Notes: generated by a model from the letters alone, not told the origin. A stretch of 15,881 bases of DNA from Clostridium sp. (GCA_012841175.1 DUVG01000264.1:1-15881), one strand, 5' to 3'; counted from the stretch's first letter, positions 7,838 to 15,029 are shown. Made by a program: numbers and translations.

Positions 7838-8721
7838 TGGACGGCATAATTAATATACTAAAGCCAACAGGTATGACTTCCTTTGATATAGTTGGTTATT
7901 TAAGAAAAACACTTAAAATAAAAAAAATAGGACATACTGGAACACTTGATCCGTGTGCTGCAGGGGTTTTGCCAGTTTGCTTAGGCAGGGCAACTAAGGC
8001 TGTTGAATTTTTAATAGATAAAGACAAAACTTATAGAGCCCAGTTAACTTTAGGTGTTTCTACTGATACACAGGATGCTGCAGGTGAAATAATAAAGAAA
8101 AGTCCTGTTAATGTTTCGGAGGATGAAATAGAGGGAGCTATAAAGTCTTTTATTGGAAGATATAGCCAAGTACCTCCTATGTATTCTGCCTTAAAGGTTA
8201 ATGGAAAGAAATTGTGTGATATTGCAAGAGAAGGAAAGGTAATAGATAGGAAACCAAGGGAAGTAGAAATATATTCTATTGATATTTTGCAAATAAAAAG
8301 AGATTTAGTTATTTTTGATGTGGAATGTTCAAAGGGGACTTATATTAGAACTCTTTGTGATGATATAGGTAATAAATTAGGTTGTGGAGGGCATATGTCT
8401 TTTTTGCTGCGAAAAAAGGCAGGGATTTTTGACCTTTCCACCACACTAACTTTAGAAGAAATAGAAGAATTTGCAGCTTGTGGCACATTGCAAAAAAGGA
8501 TAATTTTAGTAGATGAAATATTTAAAAATTATAATAAAATAATGCTAAGTTCAAAAGATACAAAGAAATTTATAAATGGAGTAAAAATAAAAATAGATGA
8601 TGAATTTAAAAAAGAGAAAAGTCTCAGAGTTTACGGATGGGATGGCAAGTTTTTGGCGTTAGGCCAAGTGTTTAAAATTAATGATGATATTATATTAAAA
8701 TCAAGAAAGATGTTTATATGA
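7837..8721 (+). CDS. truB: tRNA pseudouridine(55) synthase TruB
   Basis: TruB converts U55 to pseudouridine in the T-loop of nearly all tRNAs and also works as a tRNA folding chaperone. The 294-residue product has the N-terminal block INILKPTGMTSFDIV, the catalytic motif GHTGTLDP with the nucleophile Asp38, the DKTYRAQLTLGVSTDTQDAAG segment, PPMYSALKVNGKKLCDIAREG, and the C-terminal SKGTYIRTLCDDIG motif. A small PUA-like end follows. Its ATG overlaps the nrnA stop by one base and there is no well-spaced ribosome binding site of its own, so it is probably translated by re-initiation. ribF follows after 21 nt, the classic truB-ribF pairing. Confidence 0.96.
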   Translation: MDGIINILKPTGMTSFDIVGYLRKTLKIKKIGHTGTLDPCAAGVLPVCLGRATKAVEFLIDKDKTYRAQLTLGVSTDTQDAAGEIIKKSPVNVSEDEIEGAIKSFIGRYSQVPPMYSALKVNGKKLCDIAREGKVIDRKPREVEIYSIDILQIKRDLVIFDVECSKGTYIRTLCDDIGNKLGCGGHMSFLLRKKAGIFDLSTTLTLEEIEEFAACGTLQKRIILVDEIFKNYNKIMLSSKDTKKFINGVKIKIDDEFKKEKSLRVYGWDGKFLALGQVFKINDDIILKSRKMFI

Positions 8722-8742
8722 TTTTAAGTTAGGGATGAAAGT

Positions 8743-9684
8743 ATGAAAACAATATATGCTTCAAATTCAGATTACAAATTTAAAAAACCAACAGGGGTAG
8801 GCTTAGGAAATTTTGATGGCTTACATTTAGGGCATATGGCACTAATAAATACTTTGATAAATGAATCGGCTTTAAATTCCTTAGAATCTGTGGTATATAC
8901 CTTTATGAAACACCCAGAAAACATAATAAGGAAAAAACTTATTACCCCTTTAATAACTACAGTAGAAAAAAAAATAGAACTTTTAAATCAAAGGGGTTTG
9001 GACTATACATATTTTGAAAAATTTGATGAAAAATACTCAAGAATTAAACCAGAGAATTTTGTAAAGGAAATTTTAGTTAAGAAGCTTAATATGAAGCTTG
9101 CGATAGCAGGTTATGATTATAGATTTGGCTATAAAGGTGAGGGAGATATAAATCTTTTAAAAAATCTTGGCAAAAAACTTGGTTTTAAAGTTATAGTTAT
9201 ACCACCTGTCAAATTAGAAGATGAAATAGTAAGCAGCACTAATATTAGAAAGCACATAAAAAAAGGAGATATGCATAGAGTTTTTTTGCTTTTAGGAAGA
9301 CATTATTCCATAAAAGGACAGGTGGAAAGAGGAAAAGAAATTGGAAGAACTTTAGGATTTCCAACAGCAAATATTAGTACTAAAAACTATTTGGTTTTTC
9401 CTAGAAAAGGTGTGTACATAAGTAAAGTAAAAATTGAAGATAATATTTTTTTTAGTATAACTAATGTTGGGGATAATCCTACTTTCGGAAGTAATAACAA
9501 TATAAGTATTGAAACTTTTATAATGGATTTTAATAAAGATATTTATGGAAAAGATATAGAAGTTTTTTTAATTGAAAAAATTAGAAATGAAAAAAAATTT
9601 AGTACTGTAGAAGAACTTATTATAGAAATGAAAAAAGATTTATTAAAGGCAAGGAATTATTTTAGGAGTGAATGTTGTACATGA
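8743..9684 (+). CDS. ribF: Bifunctional riboflavin kinase / FAD synthetase RibF
   Basis: RibF phosphorylates riboflavin to FMN and then adenylylates FMN to FAD. The 313-residue protein has both halves. The N-terminal nucleotidyltransferase carries GNFDGLHLGH (22-31) and the second signature SSTNIR (164-169). The C-terminal flavokinase carries GRTLGFPTANIS with PTAN at 207-210, and the NVGDNPTFG block near 244-252. AGGG at 8731-8734 lies 8 nt before the ATG. No FMN riboswitch is seen upstream, consistent with a housekeeping operon gene. Its stop overlaps the next gene as ATGA. Confidence 0.96.
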   Translation: MKTIYASNSDYKFKKPTGVGLGNFDGLHLGHMALINTLINESALNSLESVVYTFMKHPENIIRKKLITPLITTVEKKIELLNQRGLDYTYFEKFDEKYSRIKPENFVKEILVKKLNMKLAIAGYDYRFGYKGEGDINLLKNLGKKLGFKVIVIPPVKLEDEIVSSTNIRKHIKKGDMHRVFLLLGRHYSIKGQVERGKEIGRTLGFPTANISTKNYLVFPRKGVYISKVKIEDNIFFSITNVGDNPTFGSNNNISIETFIMDFNKDIYGKDIEVFLIEKIRNEKKFSTVEELIIEMKKDLLKARNYFRSECCT

Positions 9685-10595
9685 AAAGAATTGTAAGTGT
9701 AAGCATTGGTTCTTCACTGCGTGACCACTCGGTAGAAATAGATATTTTAGGCGAACGGTATCTCATCCAAAGAATTGGAACAGATGGAGATATAAAAAAA
9801 GCAATTTCAATGATAAATCAATTGGATGGAAAAGTTGATGCAATTGGTGTAGGAGGAATAAATTTATATCTTACTGGAGTTGAAAACCAAAAATATGTGG
9901 TAAAAGAGGCCATTCCAATAATTAATGCTGCGAGAGTCACCCCAATATGTGATGGAAGTGGAGTTAAAAACACACTTGAATATAGTGTTATAAATTACCT
10001 AAACAAAAACAATATAATACCTCTTAAAGATAAAAAAGTGTTGGTAACATGTGCTACAGATAGATTTAGGATGACAGAAGCATTTATAGAGAATAATTGT
10101 CAAGTTCTAATGGGGGATTTAATTTTTGCATTAGGTATCCCTATAACCATAAAAAGAATAAATGTTTTAAAGAAACTACTTAAGGTTCTTATGCCTATTA
10201 TATCAAAATTGCCTTTTAAAATACTATATCCAACAGGAAATAAACAAAGTGAAAATAATAATGAAAAGTTTAAAAAATATTATGACAATGCGGATATTAT
10301 AGCAGGAGATTTTCACTATATAAAAAAATATATGCCAAAGTCATTAGAAGGTAAAATAATTATTACAAATACAGTGACATCTGATGATGTTAATCTTCTT
10401 AAAAATTTAGGAGTTGATACTCTTGTTACAACCACTCCAAATTGGGATGGAAGGTCTTTTGGAACTAATGTAATAGAGGCGATAATATTAAGTAATCTTA
10501 AAAAGAAATGGCTTGATTTAAAAGAAAGTGATTATAATTTAATGATAGATAAATTAAGCATAATGCCAAGAATTGTACATTTTAAGGTGGATTAG
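9681..10595 (+). CDS. Quinate/shikimate dehydrogenase-like Rossmann protein of unknown function
   Basis: A 304-residue protein that resembles a clostridial family commonly labelled quinate 5-dehydrogenase or shikimate dehydrogenase-like. I recognise the family features only from memory: MKRIVSVSIGSSLRDHSVE at the start, RIGTDGD (31-37), GVGGINLYL (56-64), DGSGVKNTLE (91-100), a beta-strand/turn KVLVTCATDRF (119-129) where a Rossmann fold begins, and AGDFHYIKKYMP and TTTPNWDGRSFGTN towards the end. No classic GxGxxG nucleotide loop and no recognisable shikimate-binding Ser/Lys/Asp set are evident, so the enzymatic label is doubtful. I chose ATG 9681 because it makes an ATGA overlap with the ribF stop and fits the family's N-terminus; ATG 9672 or TTG 9675 are alternatives using AGGAG at 9664-9668. 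Last gene of the operon before a terminator. Confidence 0.75.
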   Translation: MKRIVSVSIGSSLRDHSVEIDILGERYLIQRIGTDGDIKKAISMINQLDGKVDAIGVGGINLYLTGVENQKYVVKEAIPIINAARVTPICDGSGVKNTLEYSVINYLNKNNIIPLKDKKVLVTCATDRFRMTEAFIENNCQVLMGDLIFALGIPITIKRINVLKKLLKVLMPIISKLPFKILYPTGNKQSENNNEKFKKYYDNADIIAGDFHYIKKYMPKSLEGKIIITNTVTSDDVNLLKNLGVDTLVTTTPNWDGRSFGTNVIEAIILSNLKKKWLDLKESDYNLMIDKLSIMPRIVHFKVD

Positions 10596-10620
10596 TAGAT
10601 TTTAATGTTTTTAATTAGTG

Positions 10621-10655
10621 TAAAAAAAGCTTAGTTGGGGATTTACCCCAACTAA
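10621..10655 (-). terminator. Intrinsic terminator between convergent genes
   Basis: A perfect 10-bp stem, TTAGTTGGGG (10631-10640) with CCCCAACTAA (10646-10655), and a 5-nt loop. Read on the minus strand it is followed after two bases by seven T residues (10622-10628), a textbook terminator for the small minus-strand gene. Read on the plus strand the following tract is only ATTTAGTC, so it should end the large operon less efficiently. Confidence 0.88.
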
Positions 10656-10661
10656 ATTTAG

Positions 10662-10832
10662 TCAGTGAAATTTCTTTTTTAACATGTATCCTAAAAATAT
10701 ACCTTGGACTAAGGTAAATGAGAGAATTCCTAAAGCACTTAGGAGATTTAAATTAAATGCATAATCATTGCCAGCTGTATCTGATTTATCATGTGTTCGT
10801 GGATATTTTCTGTAATATCTTATTTGATTCAT
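10662..10832 (-). CDS. Small single-pass membrane protein, 56 aa, unknown function
   Basis: A 56-residue frame on the opposite strand to everything around it. Evidence that it is a gene: GGAGGG (10838-10843 on this strand) lies 5 nt before the ATG, and a strong intrinsic terminator with a 7-T tract starts only 6 bp past the stop. The product has a basic, tyrosine-rich N-terminus (MNQIRYYRKYPRTHDKSD), a hydrophobic segment at about residues 28-51 (LNLLSALGILSFTLVQGIFL plus GYML), and ends KKKFH. The charge pattern (basic residues on both sides) leaves the orientation open. I do not recognise a family. It converges on the long operon and diverges from ymfF, so it has its own promoter somewhere in 10845-10990, which I could not place convincingly. 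Confidence 0.72.
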   Translation of the reverse strand: MNQIRYYRKYPRTHDKSDTAGNDYAFNLNLLSALGILSFTLVQGIFLGYMLKKKFH

Positions 10833-11059
10833 AAAATCCCTCCATTATTACTATTATTTCAATATAAAACTTTTTTATTTATGATAAATATTTTTAGAAA
10901 AGATACTTTTTAATATCATTATAATTAGTAAAATACAAGTTTTATGTTTTTTTCTAAAAAAAACATTGTTATATTACAGTATTTTTGAGAGAATAGTTAA
11001 TGAGGGAATTTATTTTAAATGTTAGGAAATACATAGTACAAAAGGGAGGAATTCATTTA
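10833..11059. other. AT-rich divergent intergenic region with palindrome
   Basis: About 227 bp between the minus-strand small gene and ymfF, which should contain both divergent promoters. A TATAAT occurs at 10920-10925 but without a fitting -35 on the plus strand. ATGTTTTTTT (10944-10953) and AAAAAAACAT (10957-10966) form a 10-bp stem with a 3-nt loop. The last part (11000-11059) stays open in the ymfF frame but lies before the real ribosome binding site GGGAGG (11044-11049). Confidence 0.5.
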
Positions 11060-12349
11060 ATGTTTAAAGATAATCAGGTTAAAAAAATAGCGTCTGCTAA
11101 TGGAATAACACTGTTTTGGATACAAACACAGAAATTTAAAACCAACTCAATAAATATTTTTTTTCATGACAATTTAACAAATGAAAATGCATCAAAAAAT
11201 GCATTGATTCCCGCAGTTTTAAGAAGAGGATGCACTAAGTATCCTTCAATTCGAGATATTTCTCTTTATATTGAAGAATTGTATGGAACTTCATTTGATT
11301 GTGGCGTGACAAAAAAAGGAGAGAATCAAATAATTCAATTTTATATTGAGTGTATTTCAGACAAGTATATCAATGAAGATATTGATTTAACTAAAAAAGC
11401 TTTTGATTTTTTAATGGAAATTATAACAGAACCTGTTAAAGAAAATGGATGTTTTAAAAATGAATATGTTATTCAGGAAATAGACAAAATGAAAGAGTTA
11501 ATTAAAGGTCGAGTAAATGATAAGATGCACTATGCTATAGACAGGTGTCTAGAAGAGATGTGTATTAATGAACCTTTTGGCATATATGATTATGGAAGTT
11601 TGGAAAATTTAAAATCAATAAATAATAAAGACTTATATGAGCACTATTTAAAATTTATAAAAACCCTTCCTATGTACGTTTTTGTATCTGGGGATTTAAA
11701 ACCTGAACAAATAGACTATATTAAAGAAAATTTGTTTAAAATTAAAAGAGATGTGGAAATAGATATAAAGGAAGCTGAAATAGAGGTTGCTGTAGACAAA
11801 GTAAAAAATGTAATAGAAACATTTGATGTAAATCAGGGCAAACTTTCATTAGGGTTTAGAACAAATACCTATCCAAATGATGAAGAGTATTATAAATTAA
11901 TTTTATATAATAGCATTTTAGGAGGAGGGGTGCAGTCAAAACTCTTTCAAAATGTTAGGGAAAAAGAAGGCCTAGCTTATTATGTTTTTTCACGCCTTGA
12001 AAAATTTAAAGGGCTTATGGTGATAAGCAGCGGTATTGAAATTGCAAATAAGGATAAAACAATTAAAATAATAAATGAGCAATTAGAAGAGATTGTCAAA
12101 GGGAATATTACAGAATATGAGTATGAAGCGGCACAAAAAAGTATCGAAACAGGAATTAAATCCATAAAAGATAGTCAGCTTCAATTGGTTGACTTTTACT
12201 TAAGTCAATTTATTGCAAAATCAGATGACAGCCCAGATATGGTTATTGAAAAGGTTAAAAATGTTTCAATAAAGGATGTAGCTGATATTGCTTCAAAAAT
12301 TGAGCTTGATACAATTTATTTTATTACAAACAAGGAACAAGTAAATTAG
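11060..12349 (+). CDS. ymfF: M16-family peptidase-like protein YmfF (no zinc motif)
   Basis: A 429-residue M16 (insulinase/processing peptidase) family protein, partner of the next gene; Bacillus subtilis has the same ymfF-ymfH pair. The N-terminal half lacks the zinc motif HxxEH: the equivalent region reads ALIPAVLRRGCTKYPSIRDI, so it should not bind catalytic zinc. The C-terminal half keeps the M16 partner motif, REKEGLAYYV (300-309), where Arg and Tyr normally help bind the substrate backbone. So it probably contributes substrate-binding residues to a heterodimer. I chose ATG 11060 (GGGAGG at 11044-11049, MFKDNQVKKIASANGITL), close to the usual length of about 426. The ATG at 11000 adds 20 residues without a good ribosome binding site. 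No signal peptide, so it is cytoplasmic. Confidence 0.9.
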   Translation: MFKDNQVKKIASANGITLFWIQTQKFKTNSINIFFHDNLTNENASKNALIPAVLRRGCTKYPSIRDISLYIEELYGTSFDCGVTKKGENQIIQFYIECISDKYINEDIDLTKKAFDFLMEIITEPVKENGCFKNEYVIQEIDKMKELIKGRVNDKMHYAIDRCLEEMCINEPFGIYDYGSLENLKSINNKDLYEHYLKFIKTLPMYVFVSGDLKPEQIDYIKENLFKIKRDVEIDIKEAEIEVAVDKVKNVIETFDVNQGKLSLGFRTNTYPNDEEYYKLILYNSILGGGVQSKLFQNVREKEGLAYYVFSRLEKFKGLMVISSGIEIANKDKTIKIINEQLEEIVKGNITEYEYEAAQKSIETGIKSIKDSQLQLVDFYLSQFIAKSDDSPDMVIEKVKNVSIKDVADIASKIELDTIYFITNKEQVN

Positions 12350-12394
12350 ATGTAAATGTGGAATTTTAGTATAATTAAAAAGGAGGATTTATTA

Positions 12395-13672
12395 GTGGAA
12401 ATAAAAACAATAAATTATGATAAAATAGATGAAACTATGTATTTGTATCAACATAAAAGTGGACTTAAAGCATTTGTAATACCTAAGAAAGGCTATTCTA
12501 AAAAATATGCAGCATTTGGGACTCATTATGGCTCTATTAATAATGAGTTTATAGTAGATGGAGAAAAAATAAAAGTTCCAGATGGAATAGCGCATTTTTT
12601 AGAACACAAGCTTTTTGAGCAAAAAGATGGGAGTGTTATGGATAAATTTTCAAAGCTTGGTTCTAGTCCTAATGCATATACTAGTTTTTCTCAGACCGTT
12701 TACCTTTTTTCATGCACTGATAAATTTTATGAAAATTTTAATCTTTTATTAGATTATGTACAACATCCATATATTACTGAAGAAAGTGTAGAAAAGGAAA
12801 AATCCATTATTGGACAGGAAATAAGGATGTATGATGATAATGCTAACTGGAGAGTTTTTTTTAATCTTTTAGATGCCTTTTATGAGAAAAACACTGTAAA
12901 AATTGATATAGCAGGAACTGTTGAAAGTATATCAAAAATAGATAGAGAAATTTTATATAAATGCTATAATACCTTTTATCACCCTTCAAACATGGTAATT
13001 ATAGTAGTTGGAGATGTGGACCCTGAAAAGGTTTTTGAGATGGTGGAAGAAAATATTATCAAAGGTGATAAAGATATTAAGATTGAAAGAATTTTCCCAG
13101 ATGAACCTGAAGCAATTAACAAACCTTATATAGAACAAAAACTTGCTGTTTCAATGCCACTATTTCAAATGGGTTTTAAAGATATTAATTTTGAAACTAA
13201 AGGCATTAATTGTTTAAATAGAGAAATTGCAGTGAAAATTCTTCTTGAAATTATTTTAGGAAGAAGTTCAGATTTGTATACAGAGCTTTATAATGAAGGA
13301 CTTATTAACAGCACTTTTGATTTTGATTACAGTATTGAAGAAAATTATGCTTTTTCTTCTTTTGGTGGAGAATCAAAAGATCCTCTTTTGGTAAAGGAAA
13401 AAGTTATTAATAGAATAAAAGATTTACATGAAAAAGGCATTAATAAAGAAGATTATGAGCGAATTAAAAAGGCAATGAGAGGAAGATTTATAAAGCAGCT
13501 AAATTCTGTTGATAGAACAGCACATATGTTTATGTCGGTATACTTTAAAGAAGTAAATATTTTTGATTATTTAGATGTATATGATAAAATATCTTTTGAC
13601 TATGTGGAAAAAGTCTTTGATGAACATTTTAACAAAGAAAGATTAGCTGTTTCTGTTATAAAACCTGTTTAA
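12395..13672 (+). CDS. ymfH: M16-family zinc peptidase YmfH
   Basis: A 425-residue M16 metallopeptidase and the likely catalytic partner of YmfF. The inverted zinc motif HFLEH is at residues 67-71 (GIAHFLEHKLFE), with candidate third-ligand glutamates in EKEKSIIGQE (133-142). The C-terminal half lacks the Arg/Tyr motif that YmfF keeps; the equivalent stretch is RSSDLYTELYNEGLINSTF. The native substrate is unknown; related pairs have been linked to peptide or pheromone processing. I chose GTG 12395 because AAGGAGGA (12380-12387) sits ahead of it; the longer frame from ATG 12356 runs through that site. It follows ymfF after 45 nt. No export signal is seen. Confidence 0.9.
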   Translation: MEIKTINYDKIDETMYLYQHKSGLKAFVIPKKGYSKKYAAFGTHYGSINNEFIVDGEKIKVPDGIAHFLEHKLFEQKDGSVMDKFSKLGSSPNAYTSFSQTVYLFSCTDKFYENFNLLLDYVQHPYITEESVEKEKSIIGQEIRMYDDNANWRVFFNLLDAFYEKNTVKIDIAGTVESISKIDREILYKCYNTFYHPSNMVIIVVGDVDPEKVFEMVEENIIKGDKDIKIERIFPDEPEAINKPYIEQKLAVSMPLFQMGFKDINFETKGINCLNREIAVKILLEIILGRSSDLYTELYNEGLINSTFDFDYSIEENYAFSSFGGESKDPLLVKEKVINRIKDLHEKGINKEDYERIKKAMRGRFIKQLNSVDRTAHMFMSVYFKEVNIFDYLDVYDKISFDYVEKVFDEHFNKERLAVSVIKPV

Positions 13673-13724
13673 AAAATAAAAAAGATACAAAGAAATATAA
13701 ATAAAAAGTTAATAGGAGGGCGAA

Positions 13725-14558
13725 ATGAATTATGTAAGATTTCCCAATTTAGGGGATTTTAAAATACCAGTTGACAGTGTAGCTTTTGAAATATTTGGGA
13801 TAGAAATTCTGTGGTATGGAATAATTATTTCTTTTGGATTTATTATGGCTGTTTTTTTGGGAATGAGAAATCGTGAAAGATTTGGAATAGAGCAAGAACA
13901 AATTTTAGATATTGTACTATGGGGGGCACCTTCAGGAATAATAGGGGCAAGGCTTTATTATGTTATATTTAATTGGCATGAATTTGAAGGAGATATATTA
14001 AGGATAATTAATATTAGAACAGGTGGATTGGCGGTTTATGGAGGCCTTATTGGTGCACTAGTCTCTTCTTACATATACTGTAGGGTGAAAAAAGTAGATT
14101 TTTTAAATCTATTAGATTTTGGAGGTCCATATTTTCTACTAGCCCAAGGGATTGGAAGATGGGGAAATTTTACTAACAATGAGGCTTTTGGTACCAACAC
14201 AAATTTACCCTGGGGAATGACAAGTGATATTATACAAAAAAGAATAGAACAATCTAACATTCCAGGTATGGATCCTAATTTACCTGTGCATCCTGCTTTT
14301 TTATATGAATCGTTGTGGAATTTTGCAGCTTTTTTCTTTCTTATGTGGTATAGAAAAAAATATAAAGTAAAAGGAGAATTATTTTTTCTTTACATGATTC
14401 TCTATGGGGCAGGGAGATTGTGGATAGAAGCTTTAAGAACAGATAGTCTTTATATAGGGCCTTTTAGAGTGTCACAATTACTTGCAATTTCATTTGTTGT
14501 CGTATTTAGTACAATTTTTATAATAAGACGTAAAAAATACCAGGTTGTTAGCAGATAA
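13725..14558 (+). CDS. lgt: Prolipoprotein diacylglyceryl transferase Lgt
   Basis: Lgt is an integral membrane enzyme that moves a diacylglyceryl group from phosphatidylglycerol to the lipobox cysteine of prelipoproteins, the first step of lipoprotein maturation. The 277-residue protein has several hydrophobic segments consistent with seven membrane helices. It contains the Lgt signature GIGRWGNFTNNEAFG with the essential Arg at 145, LAVYGGLIGA (Tyr in place of the His found in E. coli, common in Firmicutes), HPAFLYES from residue 189, and GAGRLWIEALRTDS near the end. AGGAGG (13714-13719) lies 5 nt before the ATG. It follows ymfH after 52 nt and probably shares its transcript. No terminator follows directly, so transcription could run into the Spo0E-like gene. 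Confidence 0.97.
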   Translation: MNYVRFPNLGDFKIPVDSVAFEIFGIEILWYGIIISFGFIMAVFLGMRNRERFGIEQEQILDIVLWGAPSGIIGARLYYVIFNWHEFEGDILRIINIRTGGLAVYGGLIGALVSSYIYCRVKKVDFLNLLDFGGPYFLLAQGIGRWGNFTNNEAFGTNTNLPWGMTSDIIQKRIEQSNIPGMDPNLPVHPAFLYESLWNFAAFFFLMWYRKKYKVKGELFFLYMILYGAGRLWIEALRTDSLYIGPFRVSQLLAISFVVVFSTIFIIRRKKYQVVSR

Positions 14559-14560
14559 TG

Positions 14561-14588
14561 TTACAACAGTGTTACAAATTTTTATCAA
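14561..14588 (+). promoter_or_regulatory. Three direct hexamers at 11-bp spacing upstream of a promoter
   Basis: TTACAA (14561-14566), TTACAA (14572-14577) and TATCAA (14583-14588) are separated by 5-nt spacers, so each repeats every 11 bp, one helical turn. The last ends 2 bp before the -35 element. The first two lie within a longer repeat, TGTTACAA. The layout resembles tandem half-sites of an OmpR/PhoP-type response regulator (Bacillus Pho boxes are TTAACA-like with about 5-nt spacers). The identity of the regulator is inference. Confidence 0.45.
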
Positions 14589-14590
14589 TA

Positions 14591-14619
14591 TTGACATACT
14601 AATGGTGATTTTCTATAAT
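14591..14619 (+). promoter_or_regulatory. Perfect-consensus sigma-A promoter
   Basis: TTGACA (14591-14596), a 17-bp spacer, and TATAAT (14614-14619). All twelve hexamer bases match consensus. Transcription should begin near 14626, giving a leader of about 130 nt before the Spo0E-like gene. Confidence 0.9.
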
Positions 14620-14702
14620 TAAAAAGAAAACAAGCCATTAATTAATAAAAAAATATTATTTTAGTCAGAAAAACAAAAGGTTTGTCAAAAAATAGAATAA
14701 TA

Positions 14703-14723
14703 TTGAAGTTTTAAAAACTTCAA
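14703..14723 (+). promoter_or_regulatory. Leader hairpin ahead of the Spo0E-like gene
   Basis: TTGAAGTTT (14703-14711) pairs with AAACTTCAA (14715-14723) around a 3-nt loop, followed by ATAATTTTTA. It lies inside the leader, 33 nt before the ATG. A competing 9-bp pairing, AATATTATT (14652-14660) with AATAATATT (14696-14704), shares two bases with its left arm. Both stems are AT-rich and weak; regulatory use is speculative. Confidence 0.4.
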
Positions 14724-14756
14724 ATAATTTTTACAAAAGATAATGGTGGTGTTAAA

Positions 14757-14933
14757 ATGGCCCAGAGAGAGATTAGACTGTTGCAAGATAAGTTAAACGA
14801 CATGATCGATTGTGGAGATGATTATGCAAAGATATATGAAATGAGTGTGAAATTAGATTTACTCATTGTTAAGTATTATAATGAATTATTAAAAAGCAAC
14901 TGTTCTAATCAGAAAAGTAATTTAAAATTTTAA
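14757..14933 (+). CDS. Spo0E-like aspartyl-phosphate phosphatase
   Basis: A 58-residue protein of the Spo0E family. In Bacillus these small helical proteins dephosphorylate Spo0A~P and so delay sporulation. The family signature SxxLDxxIxxY is present: SVKLDLLIVKY at residues 30-40, inside two predicted helices (about 3-18 and 23-46). ATG 14757 has GGTGGTG (14745-14751) as ribosome binding site. The protein is about the normal size for a short clostridial Spo0E-like protein. It has its own strong promoter and terminator, so it is a single-gene unit between lgt and the dcw cluster. The family call rests on the motif; that Spo0A~P is the target is inferred from Bacillus, and in Clostridia this remains less well established. 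Confidence 0.85.
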   Translation: MAQREIRLLQDKLNDMIDCGDDYAKIYEMSVKLDLLIVKYYNELLKSNCSNQKSNLKF

Positions 14934-14946
14934 AAAACAAAAACAC

Positions 14947-14968
14947 GAAAATATTGGAAAATATTTTC
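14947..14968 (+). repeat. AT-rich hairpin with GGAA tetraloop
   Basis: GAAAATATT (14947-14955) pairs perfectly with AATATTTTC (14960-14968) around GGAA, a GNRA-type loop. It stands 2 bp ahead of the terminator stem, making a tandem hairpin 3' end for the Spo0E-like transcript. Confidence 0.6.
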
Positions 14969-14970
14969 AT

Positions 14971-15007
14971 AAAAGGTAGGACAGAAGTCCTATCTTTTAT
15001 TTTTTTT
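14971..15007 (+). terminator. Intrinsic terminator of the Spo0E-like gene
   Basis: AAAAGGTAGGAC (14971-14982) pairs with GTCCTATCTTTT (14987-14998), with one G-U pair, around the loop AGAA. The tract AT plus seven T follows (14999-15007). It insulates the mraZ promoter from upstream transcription. Confidence 0.92.
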
Positions 15008-15029
15008 AGAAAAAATTTAAAATTTCCTC

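Noticed and set aside
8722..8742. FMN riboswitch ahead of ribF
   Set aside because: Only 21 bp separate truB and ribF, too little for the riboswitch.
10845..10915. Sporulation-sigma-like promoter (minus strand, AGTATC then CATAAATA) for the small membrane protein gene
   Set aside because: Only partial matches to sigma-E/G/K consensus in very AT-rich DNA; not better than chance.
11000..11059. Extended N-terminus for YmfF from ATG 11000
   Set aside because: No good ribosome binding site, and the extra 20 residues exceed the usual family length; ATG 11060 has GGGAGG.
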